Of a stretch of 64,000 nucleotides of DNA, positions 55,001-63,640 are shown piece by piece. The number at the start of each line of letters is the position of its first letter. Position 1 is the first letter of the stretch. A program made the position numbers and the translations under genes. The notes below the pieces were generated by a model. That model was not told the DNA's origin and did no database searches. It worked only from the letters and a program-made list of their open reading frames with translations. Source of the stretch: Petrimonas sp. (GTDB lineage: Bacteria; Bacteroidota; Bacteroidia; Bacteroidales; Dysgonomonadaceae). The DNA lies in contig DUNG01000014.1 of NCBI GenBank assembly GCA_012839475.1, positions 29,276 through 93,275 of the forward strand, in the 5' to 3' direction.

Positions 55001-58000
55001 TCGGATATTGGATATTTACTTTGCTGGTTAAATCAAATTGTTTGAAAGTGCCTTCATCAAATTGCACGTTAATTCCTACCTCCGCTCTTCCTAACGCGTT
55101 CACGTATTTTTCATTGAATGTACTTTCGCCACCATTGACAAACGCTCCACGCCCCTGTAACACTATTTGGTTGAAACTGCCATTGGAAAACTTCATATCC
55201 AGCGAAGCCTCAGCCTCAAATACTTTCCTTTCGGTCAACCCTATATATACGCCGGCTAAAAAGCCCAATGTACGGTCATTGGAATTGATGGGTTTGTAGA
55301 CAACACCTGAAAAACTGGTCATATTATCGTAACCCGGGTCTTCGCCTTTTTTTACTTTTATGTCTGAGTTTGGGTCTTTCGCACTATCGGGTATTGTTTG
55401 TGTCATATTGTAATACGCGCCACCGGCAAAGCCGTAGAGCTTAACTCCGGTAAATATGGGAATGGCGGCAGCGCCTAAATCTACCGCGCCATCGATATAG
55501 AAATATTGTATGTATTTTTGCTCTACAATTCGGGTGCCGAACAACCCTTTCATACTTATACCCGCGCCCTCCATACTAGGCAAAAGAACGGATAGCTCTC
55601 CGCTGAATCCACGGTCTTTATAGGGATTCTTTAAATCGAAATAGGTTATAGACCCGCTAATTTTCATTCCCGCCAAGTTGGCATCGGCTTCCAATTTCAC
55701 CCCTTTAAGATCAGCGCCACCGGATGACCACCATTTTCTGCCATCCTTTCCTTTCTGACTCATGTCAGCATATATGGCAAACTGCAAGTCTGCTTTGGGA
55801 ATGAAATTGGCGTTATTTACCAATTGCATTCTCGTGTTAAATTGAAGCCCCACTTTGGCACCACTGAGATACGGTCCTACCCCATCTACATTAAAGTTAA
55901 ACCCCATAAGCGATGATTGGCTGTTTTCACCTGTCTGTGCCGTTTCTGCCGTTTCTGCCATTTCTGCCGTGTAGTAAGCCGACGGGTTGGGACCGCCTTG
56001 GGCTGTCGCGTACGCGTATAGCGCATCGGTATCGTTGTTGTCGGGGATGAGTTGCGCCTGGTCTCCTCCTCCGAGGCCAGCTTTAAAGAATCCAGGATCG
56101 AAACCGCCTTTCGACGATATTTCCATTCCGCTAAAAGTGAGGTGCGCCAAGGTTAAATCGGGCAGATTAGGGATATCGGATTTTATATACAGTGCGCCGT
56201 TAAGCGTGGCTGACGCCTCGAAACTATTTTTTTGATTGGTAATTAAAATATTAGAACCTTCTTTAAGAGCGCCTTGTGCCCACCAGGCCGAAAAATCCAA
56301 ATCATTTTTTAGTTCTATCGAGAAACTATACTGCAAACTTCCTGCATTGCTTGGCTTGCTTAGGTTGCAAGAATAGGCTATCTCTTTTTTGCTGTTGTCG
56401 CCTTCTTCCCGTTTACCAGAAATCGGCAGCATCACTTTACCTTTCATTTCACCCCCTATCATAGAGGATCTGAAGAAGTTGACCGATATATTGTCCACCG
56501 AAAAATACCAACCGTCCAGGCTGCCGTCATCAATATTCAACACATCAAATGCCCCTATTTTGGCAGAAAAACCTCGCGAGTCATAAATAAGATGTTGTAC
56601 GCCCACGGTGATAGGGGTATTTTTTATGTTTTTAATTGCCGCCGGCAGTTCCATCGTCATTTCAGGGATATAAAAGCCTTTCCAGTTATTATTGAAAGTC
56701 AGGCTTTGTCCCACGCCAAAATCCAACCCATTCGGCATTCCCGTGCTGTTGTGTACGTCAGAGTGGTCGTAAATTATTTTCCCCCCGTCACCCCCGTCTG
56801 GAAGTGAAAATTTAAAATCGGGTATTCCCTCCACGTAAAACGGCGTTATTTCGCCTTCGGCTATCCAGTTTCCCCACCCTTCCTTAGTTTTGGCAAACAG
56901 GGTGGCCGTGGCGGGAGTATTGGGGTTGTCTACCTGTATTAAACGGTCAAACGTGTATTCGGCTTTGATGCCCAATTCCTTAAACCCATCACCGTTGAAT
57001 GCAATGTAGGTGCCTTCGGTAAGATCATCAGACCCGGAAGCTTTCAGTTTCAAGTTTATCTTGTCGATATTGAAATCTTCTTTTAACGCCAGTATGCCAT
57101 CTTTGCAGAATCCATCCTTTTCGGAAACACAAAATCCTTTTCCTGCCAGCGCCAAACGGGTGTTGCCATCGGATATGTCCATAACTCCCGAGGAGTTGAA
57201 CCATGCTTGCTTCGAAGTGAAATAGATCTCGGTCACGGCAATGGTTACCGATCCTTGATCCAATCCCAAAGGCAGTTCAAACCCGATGCTACTAACCGAT
57301 TTTTTGATATTGGAGATAAGTTGTTCTCCTTGCTTTTTCAGATATGTGTCTACCTCCTTTATATTGTCGCTGTTTAGCACAACGTTCGGCATATCCGGTT
57401 TATCGGTGGTGGGGATGCAGCTTGGTGCACCGTTTTTACGGATTCCCCTTACTAACCCTTGGTACATTCTCTTATTGCCGTGCACTTTGAGATTAAAAAA
57501 GTTTACACGCAGTTTCAGTCCGGGCACGTTGCCTATCATTGGGATAGGTACCGTCCCTTTTCCATTGTACCCTCCGGAGCCATCGGGTTTCACTTCCGAT
57601 ATCGTCATTGGGAACCCTCCCCCGATTGTCACAACGTCACCCTCCTTTATTTCCGCTTCGCCCGTACCGGAAGGCTCTTCCTTACAACTACAATTAACCG
57701 GTACCTCTCCGCTCGTGTACACGATGATGGAAGAATCAAAAGGAGGTGCCGTCTCATCTTCTTTAAATCCAAACATGGCTACCTCACTGTAGCCGTTATT
57801 CTTGAAGTTCACCGGTGTTGTTCCTATAGCGCTAAACGCCTGCACCACGAACGCGTAAGTTTTATCTTCCTTGAAAGGCGGGTTTGCCGTGGTGTAAAGG
57901 TACATGGGCGCGGCACCAACGGTGGTTTCAAAGAAGGCGGGGTAGCGGTCGTCGTGCAACATATCGCGGTAGTTCATGCCGGGGTCGCTTACCTCGATGA

Positions 58001-58736
58001 TCCTCAACTTGTAATGTGTCCCGGCGGCAGCCCCCCCCGGCATCGTCCAGTTGAACTGCAGGCTCTGCTTCTGCTCAGGATTCAACCGGCTGTTGTTGGC
58101 GGGGTTGATGATGATGGGCGGCTCGGCTTCCCCTGCCATGGCGGGAGTGATGGTAAAGGGCGCGCTGCAGAACGGGCCGTAACTACCTTGCCTCGCGGGT
58201 TGGGGCCTGGTAAAGTTTGTATCTGAAGCCCTATAGACATCGTCCGTGATTTCAAAACATATCCTATACATCCCGGCAGGCAAGCCATCGCGCATTACCT
58301 GTTCACGGGTAATACCTTGATACGAAAGGGCTCGTTCAGTGAAGATGCCTTGTATGTCATGATAGGTAAGCGTGTAAGGGGGGAACGTTCCCGGCGCACC
58401 CGTGGGCGGGACGGTTCCCCGGATAATCACGCGGTGACCCATCTGCTCATTCGTTCCAACCTGTATAGCCCCATCATTATCCACGCTTTGAATATAGCCC
58501 CTGATCGCTAATCTGGCTTCAGGTCTATTATGGGAAGCGGCGTCAGAAATCGTGATGGTGCTTATTATCTTACCGGGTGCAAAATAATCCGAAAGTTTGT
58601 TGGTGTAAGGGGGTAATACCTGCACGCTCTGGTTTAACGTGTATGTTTGTGCCCTTACCGGCCCTATAGCCATCATCGCGGCCAAGGCTGCCAAGAGCAG
58701 CCTTGCCGCGACCTGTTTTATCGCGTGTGTGGTCAT
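52062..58736 (-). CDS. Giant TANFOR-domain surface protein 2
   Basis: A 2224-aa exported protein. Signal peptide residues 1-29; TANFOR domain about 30-200 (YQGITREQVMRDGLPAGMYR is a diagnostic stretch); Fn3-like domain about 205-325; then very long beta-rich repeats of the kind GAGISMKGLFG / GGADLKGVKLEADANLAG over about 700-1500, which might form an elongated solenoid. An acidic low-complexity stretch (AEMAETAETAQTGENS) lies near residue 930. The C-terminal quarter is more helical and charged. It starts 4 bases after the short TANFOR gene. Function is unknown; homologs are known only as TANFOR proteins of Bacteroidota. Confidence 0.88.
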   Translation of the reverse strand: MTTHAIKQVAARLLLAALAAMMAIGPVRAQTYTLNQSVQVLPPYTNKLSDYFAPGKIISTITISDAASHNRPEARLAIRGYIQSVDNDGAIQVGTNEQMGHRVIIRGTVPPTGAPGTFPPYTLTYHDIQGIFTERALSYQGITREQVMRDGLPAGMYRICFEITDDVYRASDTNFTRPQPARQGSYGPFCSAPFTITPAMAGEAEPPIIINPANNSRLNPEQKQSLQFNWTMPGGAAAGTHYKLRIIEVSDPGMNYRDMLHDDRYPAFFETTVGAAPMYLYTTANPPFKEDKTYAFVVQAFSAIGTTPVNFKNNGYSEVAMFGFKEDETAPPFDSSIIVYTSGEVPVNCSCKEEPSGTGEAEIKEGDVVTIGGGFPMTISEVKPDGSGGYNGKGTVPIPMIGNVPGLKLRVNFFNLKVHGNKRMYQGLVRGIRKNGAPSCIPTTDKPDMPNVVLNSDNIKEVDTYLKKQGEQLISNIKKSVSSIGFELPLGLDQGSVTIAVTEIYFTSKQAWFNSSGVMDISDGNTRLALAGKGFCVSEKDGFCKDGILALKEDFNIDKINLKLKASGSDDLTEGTYIAFNGDGFKELGIKAEYTFDRLIQVDNPNTPATATLFAKTKEGWGNWIAEGEITPFYVEGIPDFKFSLPDGGDGGKIIYDHSDVHNSTGMPNGLDFGVGQSLTFNNNWKGFYIPEMTMELPAAIKNIKNTPITVGVQHLIYDSRGFSAKIGAFDVLNIDDGSLDGWYFSVDNISVNFFRSSMIGGEMKGKVMLPISGKREEGDNSKKEIAYSCNLSKPSNAGSLQYSFSIELKNDLDFSAWWAQGALKEGSNILITNQKNSFEASATLNGALYIKSDIPNLPDLTLAHLTFSGMEISSKGGFDPGFFKAGLGGGDQAQLIPDNNDTDALYAYATAQGGPNPSAYYTAEMAETAETAQTGENSQSSLMGFNFNVDGVGPYLSGAKVGLQFNTRMQLVNNANFIPKADLQFAIYADMSQKGKDGRKWWSSGGADLKGVKLEADANLAGMKISGSITYFDLKNPYKDRGFSGELSVLLPSMEGAGISMKGLFGTRIVEQKYIQYFYIDGAVDLGAAAIPIFTGVKLYGFAGGAYYNMTQTIPDSAKDPNSDIKVKKGEDPGYDNMTSFSGVVYKPINSNDRTLGFLAGVYIGLTERKVFEAEASLDMKFSNGSFNQIVLQGRGAFVNGGESTFNEKYVNALGRAEVGINVQFDEGTFKQFDLTSKVNIQYPNTNSILTANADFHFHVNSGNKWFIKIGSPNENERVGVKIGFKGVAEAEFGSYFQCGNHKIDPMPPVPGWIISIIDGGESRSEERSRFDNTASRQIPQNHVPGVSRSDTGKGVIFGSALEFKLDPEFLIFYAHLRAGLGFDFSLMFSEKPLCENSSGSNWYALGQAFMGAEAACGVKVNVFGIRKDIEFLSAGLAATVKAGMPDPVFAQGKLGGYFSVLGGLLQKNFRISFSLGEVCQLAGNPEELKLISDMQPEKGETEVSMSARPAVVFNFPVGKPFVLPIDYQEGEDFKTRYRIFLIDSECTSISLSGGTHNFTGADFKRLGGPLSRDYGYLFDAQTLLTPLTKYTFHVESKVKIADLSFESKNAADMAAGAGAINIGTSKKELGYNYVIAEDTRQHYVDKRTVTFETGEGYKVLPEELVTEITPYPRSRSRVSASSPLTTLYLPTSRGQIKFTPLENPIDEKSFITKDTGNDLELWARVVNASTGASVDNKITCNGHVWTFAMPKLQRRSLYVVKIYLINKAAGQSDEETPSTVLKTIKRYRENSRLWGWWLPNQKETQVKERRLSALKHLQISDAKEKEVYKWYFTTSGADNYVDKFRGMKIKKIEILGEPNSKGGKDIHEVEKTIWPEDSKTVNLGKLDWENDEDTKTISVKGFRLYYHVSPQHEAFNEFDIYTLPRNWVLKPEEQTMKNIYWPKRMRDYLGIRQLYDDKNRFQNMLNEFSKEAFGSDKVLELDITGEEYRQIWGGLYTGYLADESFPSLTEMMSADMTDEELVNMGVLIGQYGEYRGEKKEREISTGSTTTTPGYTATYNGNEVNLGSMEINTSQSLKMEGEYDYVIAREFRSTGYSDGREATAAVTNPIADKIDAIIQYANVGYVPIVFDNVVYYASLEPAAHGPRASSEGYTEQTAAPQPAVPDTNPMRLDRKMAARGKLMDKIHELLVEINTTFTLPEGLEGPKVIFDTGSKKTKGKNKR
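57780..58140 (-). repeat. Fn3-like module shared with giant protein 1
   Basis: Counterpart of 48720-49090. The stretch encoding IIINPANNSRLNPEQKQSLQ and the following 90 residues is almost unchanged between the two giants. Confidence 0.85.
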
Positions 58737-58739
58737 AAC

Positions 58740-59735
58740 TTATTCCTCCCCTGTTTTTCGTGGCAGTAAATAACTTCTCAGCGACTCTATGATACGGTTC
58801 ATCACCGATTCCTTTTTCTTGAAAATAGCCACTTCGCTGTAGCCCCCGTTCTTGAAGTTCGTCTTGCCAAACGGGTCAATCGCCCTTACCACGAAGGCGT
58901 ACGACTTGCCCTCCGTGAACGCGGGGTTGGCAACGGTGTAGAGGTAGAGCGGCATGCCGGTCACCGTGGTCTCGAAAAACGCCGGGTAGGCATCGGTACG
59001 CAGCAGGTCGCGGTAATTGAGCCCGGGATCGTTGATCTCGATGATCTTCAACTTGTACCGCGTGCTGGCGGGTGCACCCGGGGGCATCGTCCAGGTGAAC
59101 TGCAAGGATTGAGTAAGTTCTGCCGGGATCTCGGCGCCATCGTGGGGCTGGATGATGATGGGCGGCTCAACGGCAACGGACATGATGGTAAAGGGCGGGC
59201 TGTATTTAGAGCCAACCTCCATGAAACCATTCCACCCGTTCGGGAAGATGAAAAGCGTGAGCTTGATCCTGTATTGCCCCGGCGGCAGCCCTTCCCGCGC
59301 CACCTGCTCGCGGGTAAACCCGGAGTACTCGAGGTTTTGCTCGCTCATCGCCTGCTGCAAATCGCCATGCTGGATAAGCGTGGTATTGGGGATAACGGAC
59401 AGGTCCACCGTTCGGGGGTTGCTTGGCACGAAACCCCTTCTCGTGCGCACGGAGGCTTCCGTCTCCACGTTGATGATGGCGACGTGGAGGTAAAACTGGT
59501 AGGACGAAGCGTCGATCTGACTATTCACCATGATGGAGCCCCCGATCTTACCGGGCGTGGTGAAGTAATCAGACAACTTGGTGGTGTAAGGCGGCATCAC
59601 CGGGTTGACCGTCAGCGAGATCTTGTTGCTAAAAAAATCGCCTTGCGCCTTTACACTTCCCGATGACGCCAACGCGACAAAGGCTATCGCCAGCAACAGC
59701 CTCGTTATGCTCTTGTTGTTAGAATGTGAATACAT
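58740..59735 (-). CDS. Short TANFOR-domain protein
   Basis: A 331-aa exported protein consisting of signal peptide (1-30), TANFOR domain (about 31-190) and one Fn3-like domain (about 195-310), ending in a short charged tail (SYLLPRKTGEE). It has the giants' N-terminal two domains without the long body. The TANFOR part (59190-59735) is nearly the same as that of giant 1. Its start overlaps the barrel-protein stop by 17 bases, and its stop is 3 bases before giant 2, so the three are translated from one message. Confidence 0.87.
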   Translation of the reverse strand: MYSHSNNKSITRLLLAIAFVALASSGSVKAQGDFFSNKISLTVNPVMPPYTTKLSDYFTTPGKIGGSIMVNSQIDASSYQFYLHVAIINVETEASVRTRRGFVPSNPRTVDLSVIPNTTLIQHGDLQQAMSEQNLEYSGFTREQVAREGLPPGQYRIKLTLFIFPNGWNGFMEVGSKYSPPFTIMSVAVEPPIIIQPHDGAEIPAELTQSLQFTWTMPPGAPASTRYKLKIIEINDPGLNYRDLLRTDAYPAFFETTVTGMPLYLYTVANPAFTEGKSYAFVVRAIDPFGKTNFKNGGYSEVAIFKKKESVMNRIIESLRSYLLPRKTGEE

Positions 59736-61413
59736 AGCCTATGTCTCCTCTTATTTCGTTATACGATGGAACGGTTGCCCCCTCGGCGAACCGGTTGTTG
59801 ATCACGTTGAAATTCAACGACAGAGAGTGCTTGGGATGAAAGCGGTAGCCGGCGTTGAGCGCCGAGTTGATGATCAGCCCGCTGTCATCGTTGATCGTGT
59901 TGCTCATCACGTTGTTGCTCCAGTTGAGCGAGAGCTTGTCCTCGAGGAACGTCTTGGATACGTTGAAGTTGCCACCCGTGAGCACGTTCTCGAAGTGCTT
60001 GTTGGTCATCATCGTGTAGTTCAACCCCGCCGACACGTTCATGCGCAGCGCCGGCAAGCCGAGGTTGTACATCAGCATGGCCATGTAGGTGTCGGTATCG
60101 GTCATGTCGGCGGTGTGCTTGTTCTTGTCGTCCAGCGTGCTCATGTTGAGGTTGAGCATGACCATGTGCGACAGCTTCTCGGTGGCCTTCATGTACCTCG
60201 GAGACAGGCTAATGGTGCGGTTTACCTGGAAGACGCGCAGCGTGTCGGTAACCGATTGCCTGTAAGCCTGCTGGTTGGTGGAGAAGTTGCTGAACGAGCC
60301 GTCGATCCCCCAGTTCTGGTCGATGTTGTAACTACCCGACAGCGAGCCGATAACACGCTTGGCGGTGTGCGCCTTTTCACCGTTGAGGTTATCGCTCTGT
60401 ATACCAAGCGAGCTGCGCAGGTTGAGCTTGTTCTCCAGTAGCCCTAACGTTTGGTTGAAGGTAACGTGTTGCACGTCGTTGTTGAAAAAGTAACTCCCCA
60501 TGGAGCGGAAACCGGGGTCGATGCGGCGGTACTCGATGCCCGACACGATGGTGGGCGTGAAGCGGTAGTTCAGCCCCGTTTTAAATGCCTTGAAGTAGGC
60601 GCTCGTGTTGTTCACGGTAATAAAGTTACCCGCGAACTTGAGCATCGAGTCACCGATCGAGTCCGATTCGGCCACCGTGCGGTCGTTCGTGTAAAAGCTG
60701 TACGAGCCATCGAAGGTGAACATCAGTTGCGGTATTATCTCGAAGCGCGAGGTCAAACCGAAGGCGATGTTCTGCTCGGGCGTGCCCCCGCCGACCTTTA
60801 TTTTAGACGGGTCGAAGTTCTTGGGGTCATCCCCTATGCGCAGCACCGACAGGTCCACGAAACGGTTGTCGGTCCCGTAACCCACCTTCGCCGCCCACCC
60901 CATGCGGGTCATCTTGGGGATGGAGTCCGCCATGGCGAGGTTGAAGGTGGAGTTCTGGTTGAACTTGCCGTACACGGCGCCCAACCTGAACTTACCCGGC
61001 TTGGCTTCCACCCCCGCGCCGAGGAACGTGTAGCCGTTGAGGGTGAACTCCGAGAACGACAGGTTGCGGTAACCCAGGTGCACCGTCAACCACTTGTAGG
61101 TGGGGCTGATGCCGAACTGGTTGAACGGCTGGCTGAAGTTGCCTTTCTTGTTGTTATTGAACCACGTGAACGAGAACGGCATGGATATACCGTAAACGGT
61201 GAGCGTGGCGTTGGCGTTGATGCCGTAAGCGAACGGGGCTTGGCGCTCGGGGATGCCCGACACGTTGTAGAACGACGAGGTAACCCCGATGCTCCCGCTG
61301 ATGTCGAACGGCTTCACGTTTTTCAAGTCGGACAACTCCTGCCCCTGCAGCGCGCAAGCGGCTATCAGGAGCAAGAGTGTCGCGAGGATTTTTATTGTAC
61401 GGTTGATTTTCAT
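59719..61413 (-). CDS. Outer-membrane beta-barrel protein
   Basis: A 564-aa exported protein: signal peptide 1-24 (ends LQG-QE); the rest is alternating-hydrophobicity strands with aromatic girdles and frequent turns, ending with an aromatic residue (YVFTF), as in outer-membrane barrels. A barrel of about 20 or more strands fits. It has no plug or TonB box, and it is longer than PorP/SprF proteins. It is encoded directly upstream of the TANFOR genes and could be their membrane anchor or exit channel; this is inference. GC is higher than that of the neighbours. Confidence 0.8.
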   Translation of the reverse strand: MKINRTIKILATLLLLIAACALQGQELSDLKNVKPFDISGSIGVTSSFYNVSGIPERQAPFAYGINANATLTVYGISMPFSFTWFNNNKKGNFSQPFNQFGISPTYKWLTVHLGYRNLSFSEFTLNGYTFLGAGVEAKPGKFRLGAVYGKFNQNSTFNLAMADSIPKMTRMGWAAKVGYGTDNRFVDLSVLRIGDDPKNFDPSKIKVGGGTPEQNIAFGLTSRFEIIPQLMFTFDGSYSFYTNDRTVAESDSIGDSMLKFAGNFITVNNTSAYFKAFKTGLNYRFTPTIVSGIEYRRIDPGFRSMGSYFFNNDVQHVTFNQTLGLLENKLNLRSSLGIQSDNLNGEKAHTAKRVIGSLSGSYNIDQNWGIDGSFSNFSTNQQAYRQSVTDTLRVFQVNRTISLSPRYMKATEKLSHMVMLNLNMSTLDDKNKHTADMTDTDTYMAMLMYNLGLPALRMNVSAGLNYTMMTNKHFENVLTGGNFNVSKTFLEDKLSLNWSNNVMSNTINDDSGLIINSALNAGYRFHPKHSLSLNFNVINNRFAEGATVPSYNEIRGDIGYVFTF

Positions 61414-61483
61414 GACGTTTCAGGATTGATGGTTACACGCGACGAAATGCTTGGTGTTGATTACCCGAATCTCATTCACCCTA

Positions 61484-61849
61484 TTACAGAATAGATGATT
61501 TCTTTTTAAAAACGGCCCTCACCTTCAACGGCCCTTTTACCTTTATGGTAATGGTTTTGGGAGCGCCTGCCGGGGCTTCGGCACCGGTAACCTCCCATTT
61601 ATCCAATTCTCTGGCCATGAGCAATACCGTAGCTGTAAAGACAACGTCTTTACCTTCTTCCACTTCATCGCCCGAGTTAATTTCCTTACCGTCAACCGTG
61701 GCTGTTACATAATCTGTTAACATTCCCCCCTTAACAGGGCTAAATTCCACCTTGTGCTTGGCAAGGATGTCGTCTTCTCTCTTGCTGCACGAGTTCAGCA
61801 GCAGCGCGCCTAATAGCAGTAACGCGAAAATTTTAATCGTTGTTTTCAT
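61484..61849 (-). CDS. Lipoprotein with InlB-B-repeat-like domain
   Basis: A 121-aa lipoprotein started at MKTTIKIF (complement of 61847-61849); nine extra in-frame codons upstream are made of short ATTGTTGTA repeats. Lipobox LLLNSC. The mature part has one beta-rich domain with KVEFSPVKGGMLTDYVTATV and LKVRAVFKKK, resembling the bacterial B-repeat type. First gene of the barrel-TANFOR cassette, 70 bp before the barrel gene. A remnant of its twin is at 49760-49840. Confidence 0.75.
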   Translation of the reverse strand: MKTTIKIFALLLLGALLLNSCSKREDDILAKHKVEFSPVKGGMLTDYVTATVDGKEINSGDEVEEGKDVVFTATVLLMARELDKWEVTGAEAPAGAPKTITIKVKGPLKVRAVFKKKSSIL

Positions 61850-62027
61850 TGTTGTAATTGTTGTAATTGTTTTCATTTCGATAATTCACCGGCAATTTTT
61901 TCATTTATTAAATAGCACGAACCTCGGTTCGCAGATTATTGTTTCCCTTTCAATTCAACATAGGCGCCTTTTGATGGAGCTGTAATCAGAAATAATAGTT
62001 TTAATTTTTTTATTGCTTTCTTGTTTT

Positions 62028-62426
62028 TTATACCGATTTAAACCACTCTTCGTATTGTTTGCCCAGAATGGGTAGCGGTTTTTCTTTTCTGTTCACGGCA
62101 TTTATAATCCCCATGATGTTCATGTATATCAGAACAAACACCCCGATAATGCTAATAATCCATCCTAAAATAGGAATTACGTTCACCAATCCCAATGCAA
62201 TTCCGGTTACATTTAATCCCAGCGATTGGCGGATGTGGTAACGCGCAAAAGGTTGTTTTTTCTCGTTATTCATCACAAAAGCTATTACCAACCCGATAAG
62301 GGTCAGGTAAGAAATAATCGCGATACTATTGTCTTGTTCGTTTTTAACTGACTCTTCCACTTCTGGCGCGGAAAAGTCTCCCGGTACTTCGGGAGGAGTT
62401 ACCAAAGGTTGTTTTTTTTCTTCCAT
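62028..62426 (-). CDS. DUF4870-type membrane protein
   Basis: A 132-aa protein: a disordered, acidic N-terminus of 30 residues, then three membrane helices (IAIISYLTLIGLVIAFVMNN; LGLVNVIPILGWIISIIGVF). The NEKKQPFARYHIRQSLGLN segment is the signature of the DUF4870/Tic20-like family of unknown function. It may belong to the same transcription unit as the lipoprotein and barrel genes, 178 bp downstream of it; the gap holds a short inverted repeat (CGAACC/GGTTCG, 61919-61932). Confidence 0.85.
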   Translation of the reverse strand: MEEKKQPLVTPPEVPGDFSAPEVEESVKNEQDNSIAIISYLTLIGLVIAFVMNNEKKQPFARYHIRQSLGLNVTGIALGLVNVIPILGWIISIIGVFVLIYMNIMGIINAVNRKEKPLPILGKQYEEWFKSV

Positions 62427-62509
62427 ATCATTTGTTTTTTAAAAAAGTTATCCACGATTCCAACTTATTAAATCATCTTTATCTCGGTACGGCGGTTGAG
62501 CTACTGTTC

Positions 62510-63532
62510 CTATTCGCTGTACTCAACACCGTCGGCAGTTTCATCTCCCGTCGGCTCGTCGGGTTGCAGCTGTTTTGCCAAATCGATATCGGCGTAGTCG
62601 CTCCGCCCTTCCAGGATAAGGTCAAATACCAACGAGGCGCTATCTCCCTTTTTAACCGATTTAACCAGTAAAATGCCTCTCACCAGGTTGTTGAACTGCA
62701 CCAAGTAGATTGTTCCGGCGGTGGGATTCATCGCGTACTCCATCTTGAATCGAAGTTTTTCGTCGCCGTCATTGCATTGCCTGAACCATTGGTCGAAATG
62801 GGCGGGATCTTTCGATTTGGCAAGCTTGTTGAACTCCACGGCATCCAATCCTCTTGCCTCATACAACATGCCGCTATTCATTTTTTCGGCGGGCCACGAT
62901 TGAAGTCCTCCCGGTTGTTGGCTGAACAAGGGGTTATTGTCAAACTCCTTGTATGCGGATGCCTCTTCCGCGTCGGCCGGGAAGGTAAGTTTCATGTAGC
63001 CTTTTTCGGTAAAGATGAGCATGGCCAAAAACTCTTCTTCTCCTTTTGCTTCGTCCACCTTCACCGATTCACCGGTTTTGGGTTTAAGGAAATGACCAAG
63101 GGTATTGTTGTTTTGGTTTCCCAGCGCGATGTCCGTGTAATACACAATCCAACGTTTATCGCCGGTTGTCTCTTTCACGCTATCGGTGGTCGCCTCTTCC
63201 AGTTTCAACGCTTCGGTTATCTTCGACATCATTTCGTCCAGTAGGTTAGGTTTCGATGCGGCAGCCCAACGGGCGGTAAGCGCTACCAGTTTCATCCTGT
63301 CGACAACACCAAGCTTACCGTTAGCGGCGGCTTCATTGGCAACCTTCTCCTGTTCTTCAAACGAGGCAGCCAGTTCTTTCCATTCATCAGCCGTTAGTTC
63401 ATTTTTCCCTTTTTCGGCTTTTTCCACTATCTTCTCCATTTCGGCAAGAGCTTTCTCGCCTTCGTTACGTCCGCAGGAGAATAACACCGTTATGGTGAAC
63501 GCGAAAAGGAGTACACATACTATTTTTTTCAT
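62510..63532 (-). CDS. Lipoprotein of unknown function
   Basis: A 340-aa lipoprotein (start MKKIVC; an ATG three codons earlier at 63541 is equally possible). Lipobox LFSCG at about 22. Next comes a helical, charged stretch (EKALAEMEKIVEKAEKGKNE) of coiled-coil style, then a mixed alpha/beta region with no motif that I recognise. A conserved-looking KWWVYYTDIALGNQNN-like strand pair may form a domain of its own. It stands upstream of the DUF4870 gene and shares the CAA-rich tandem repeats before its start (63541-63560). Confidence 0.6.
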   Translation of the reverse strand: MKKIVCVLLFAFTITVLFSCGRNEGEKALAEMEKIVEKAEKGKNELTADEWKELAASFEEQEKVANEAAANGKLGVVDRMKLVALTARWAAASKPNLLDEMMSKITEALKLEEATTDSVKETTGDKRWIVYYTDIALGNQNNNTLGHFLKPKTGESVKVDEAKGEEEFLAMLIFTEKGYMKLTFPADAEEASAYKEFDNNPLFSQQPGGLQSWPAEKMNSGMLYEARGLDAVEFNKLAKSKDPAHFDQWFRQCNDGDEKLRFKMEYAMNPTAGTIYLVQFNNLVRGILLVKSVKKGDSASLVFDLILEGRSDYADIDLAKQLQPDEPTGDETADGVEYSE

Positions 63533-63640
63533 CGGGTTCATTGTTTATTATTGTTTATTATTGTTTTAGTGCTATGGAGAAGGTCACACAGAGAATTTCA
63601 CTGCTTACTATCAACTACTAACTGTCAATAGCCAACTATA

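Noticed and set aside
59719..61413. PorP/SprF protein of the type IX secretion system
   Set aside because: Length (564 aa) and pattern do not fit the 300-aa family, and no gld/spr genes lie nearby.
60451..61494. Plus-strand ORF opposite the barrel gene
   Set aside because: It is rich in V, R, E and H, as expected from the reverse complement of a GC-rich beta-barrel gene; no family match.
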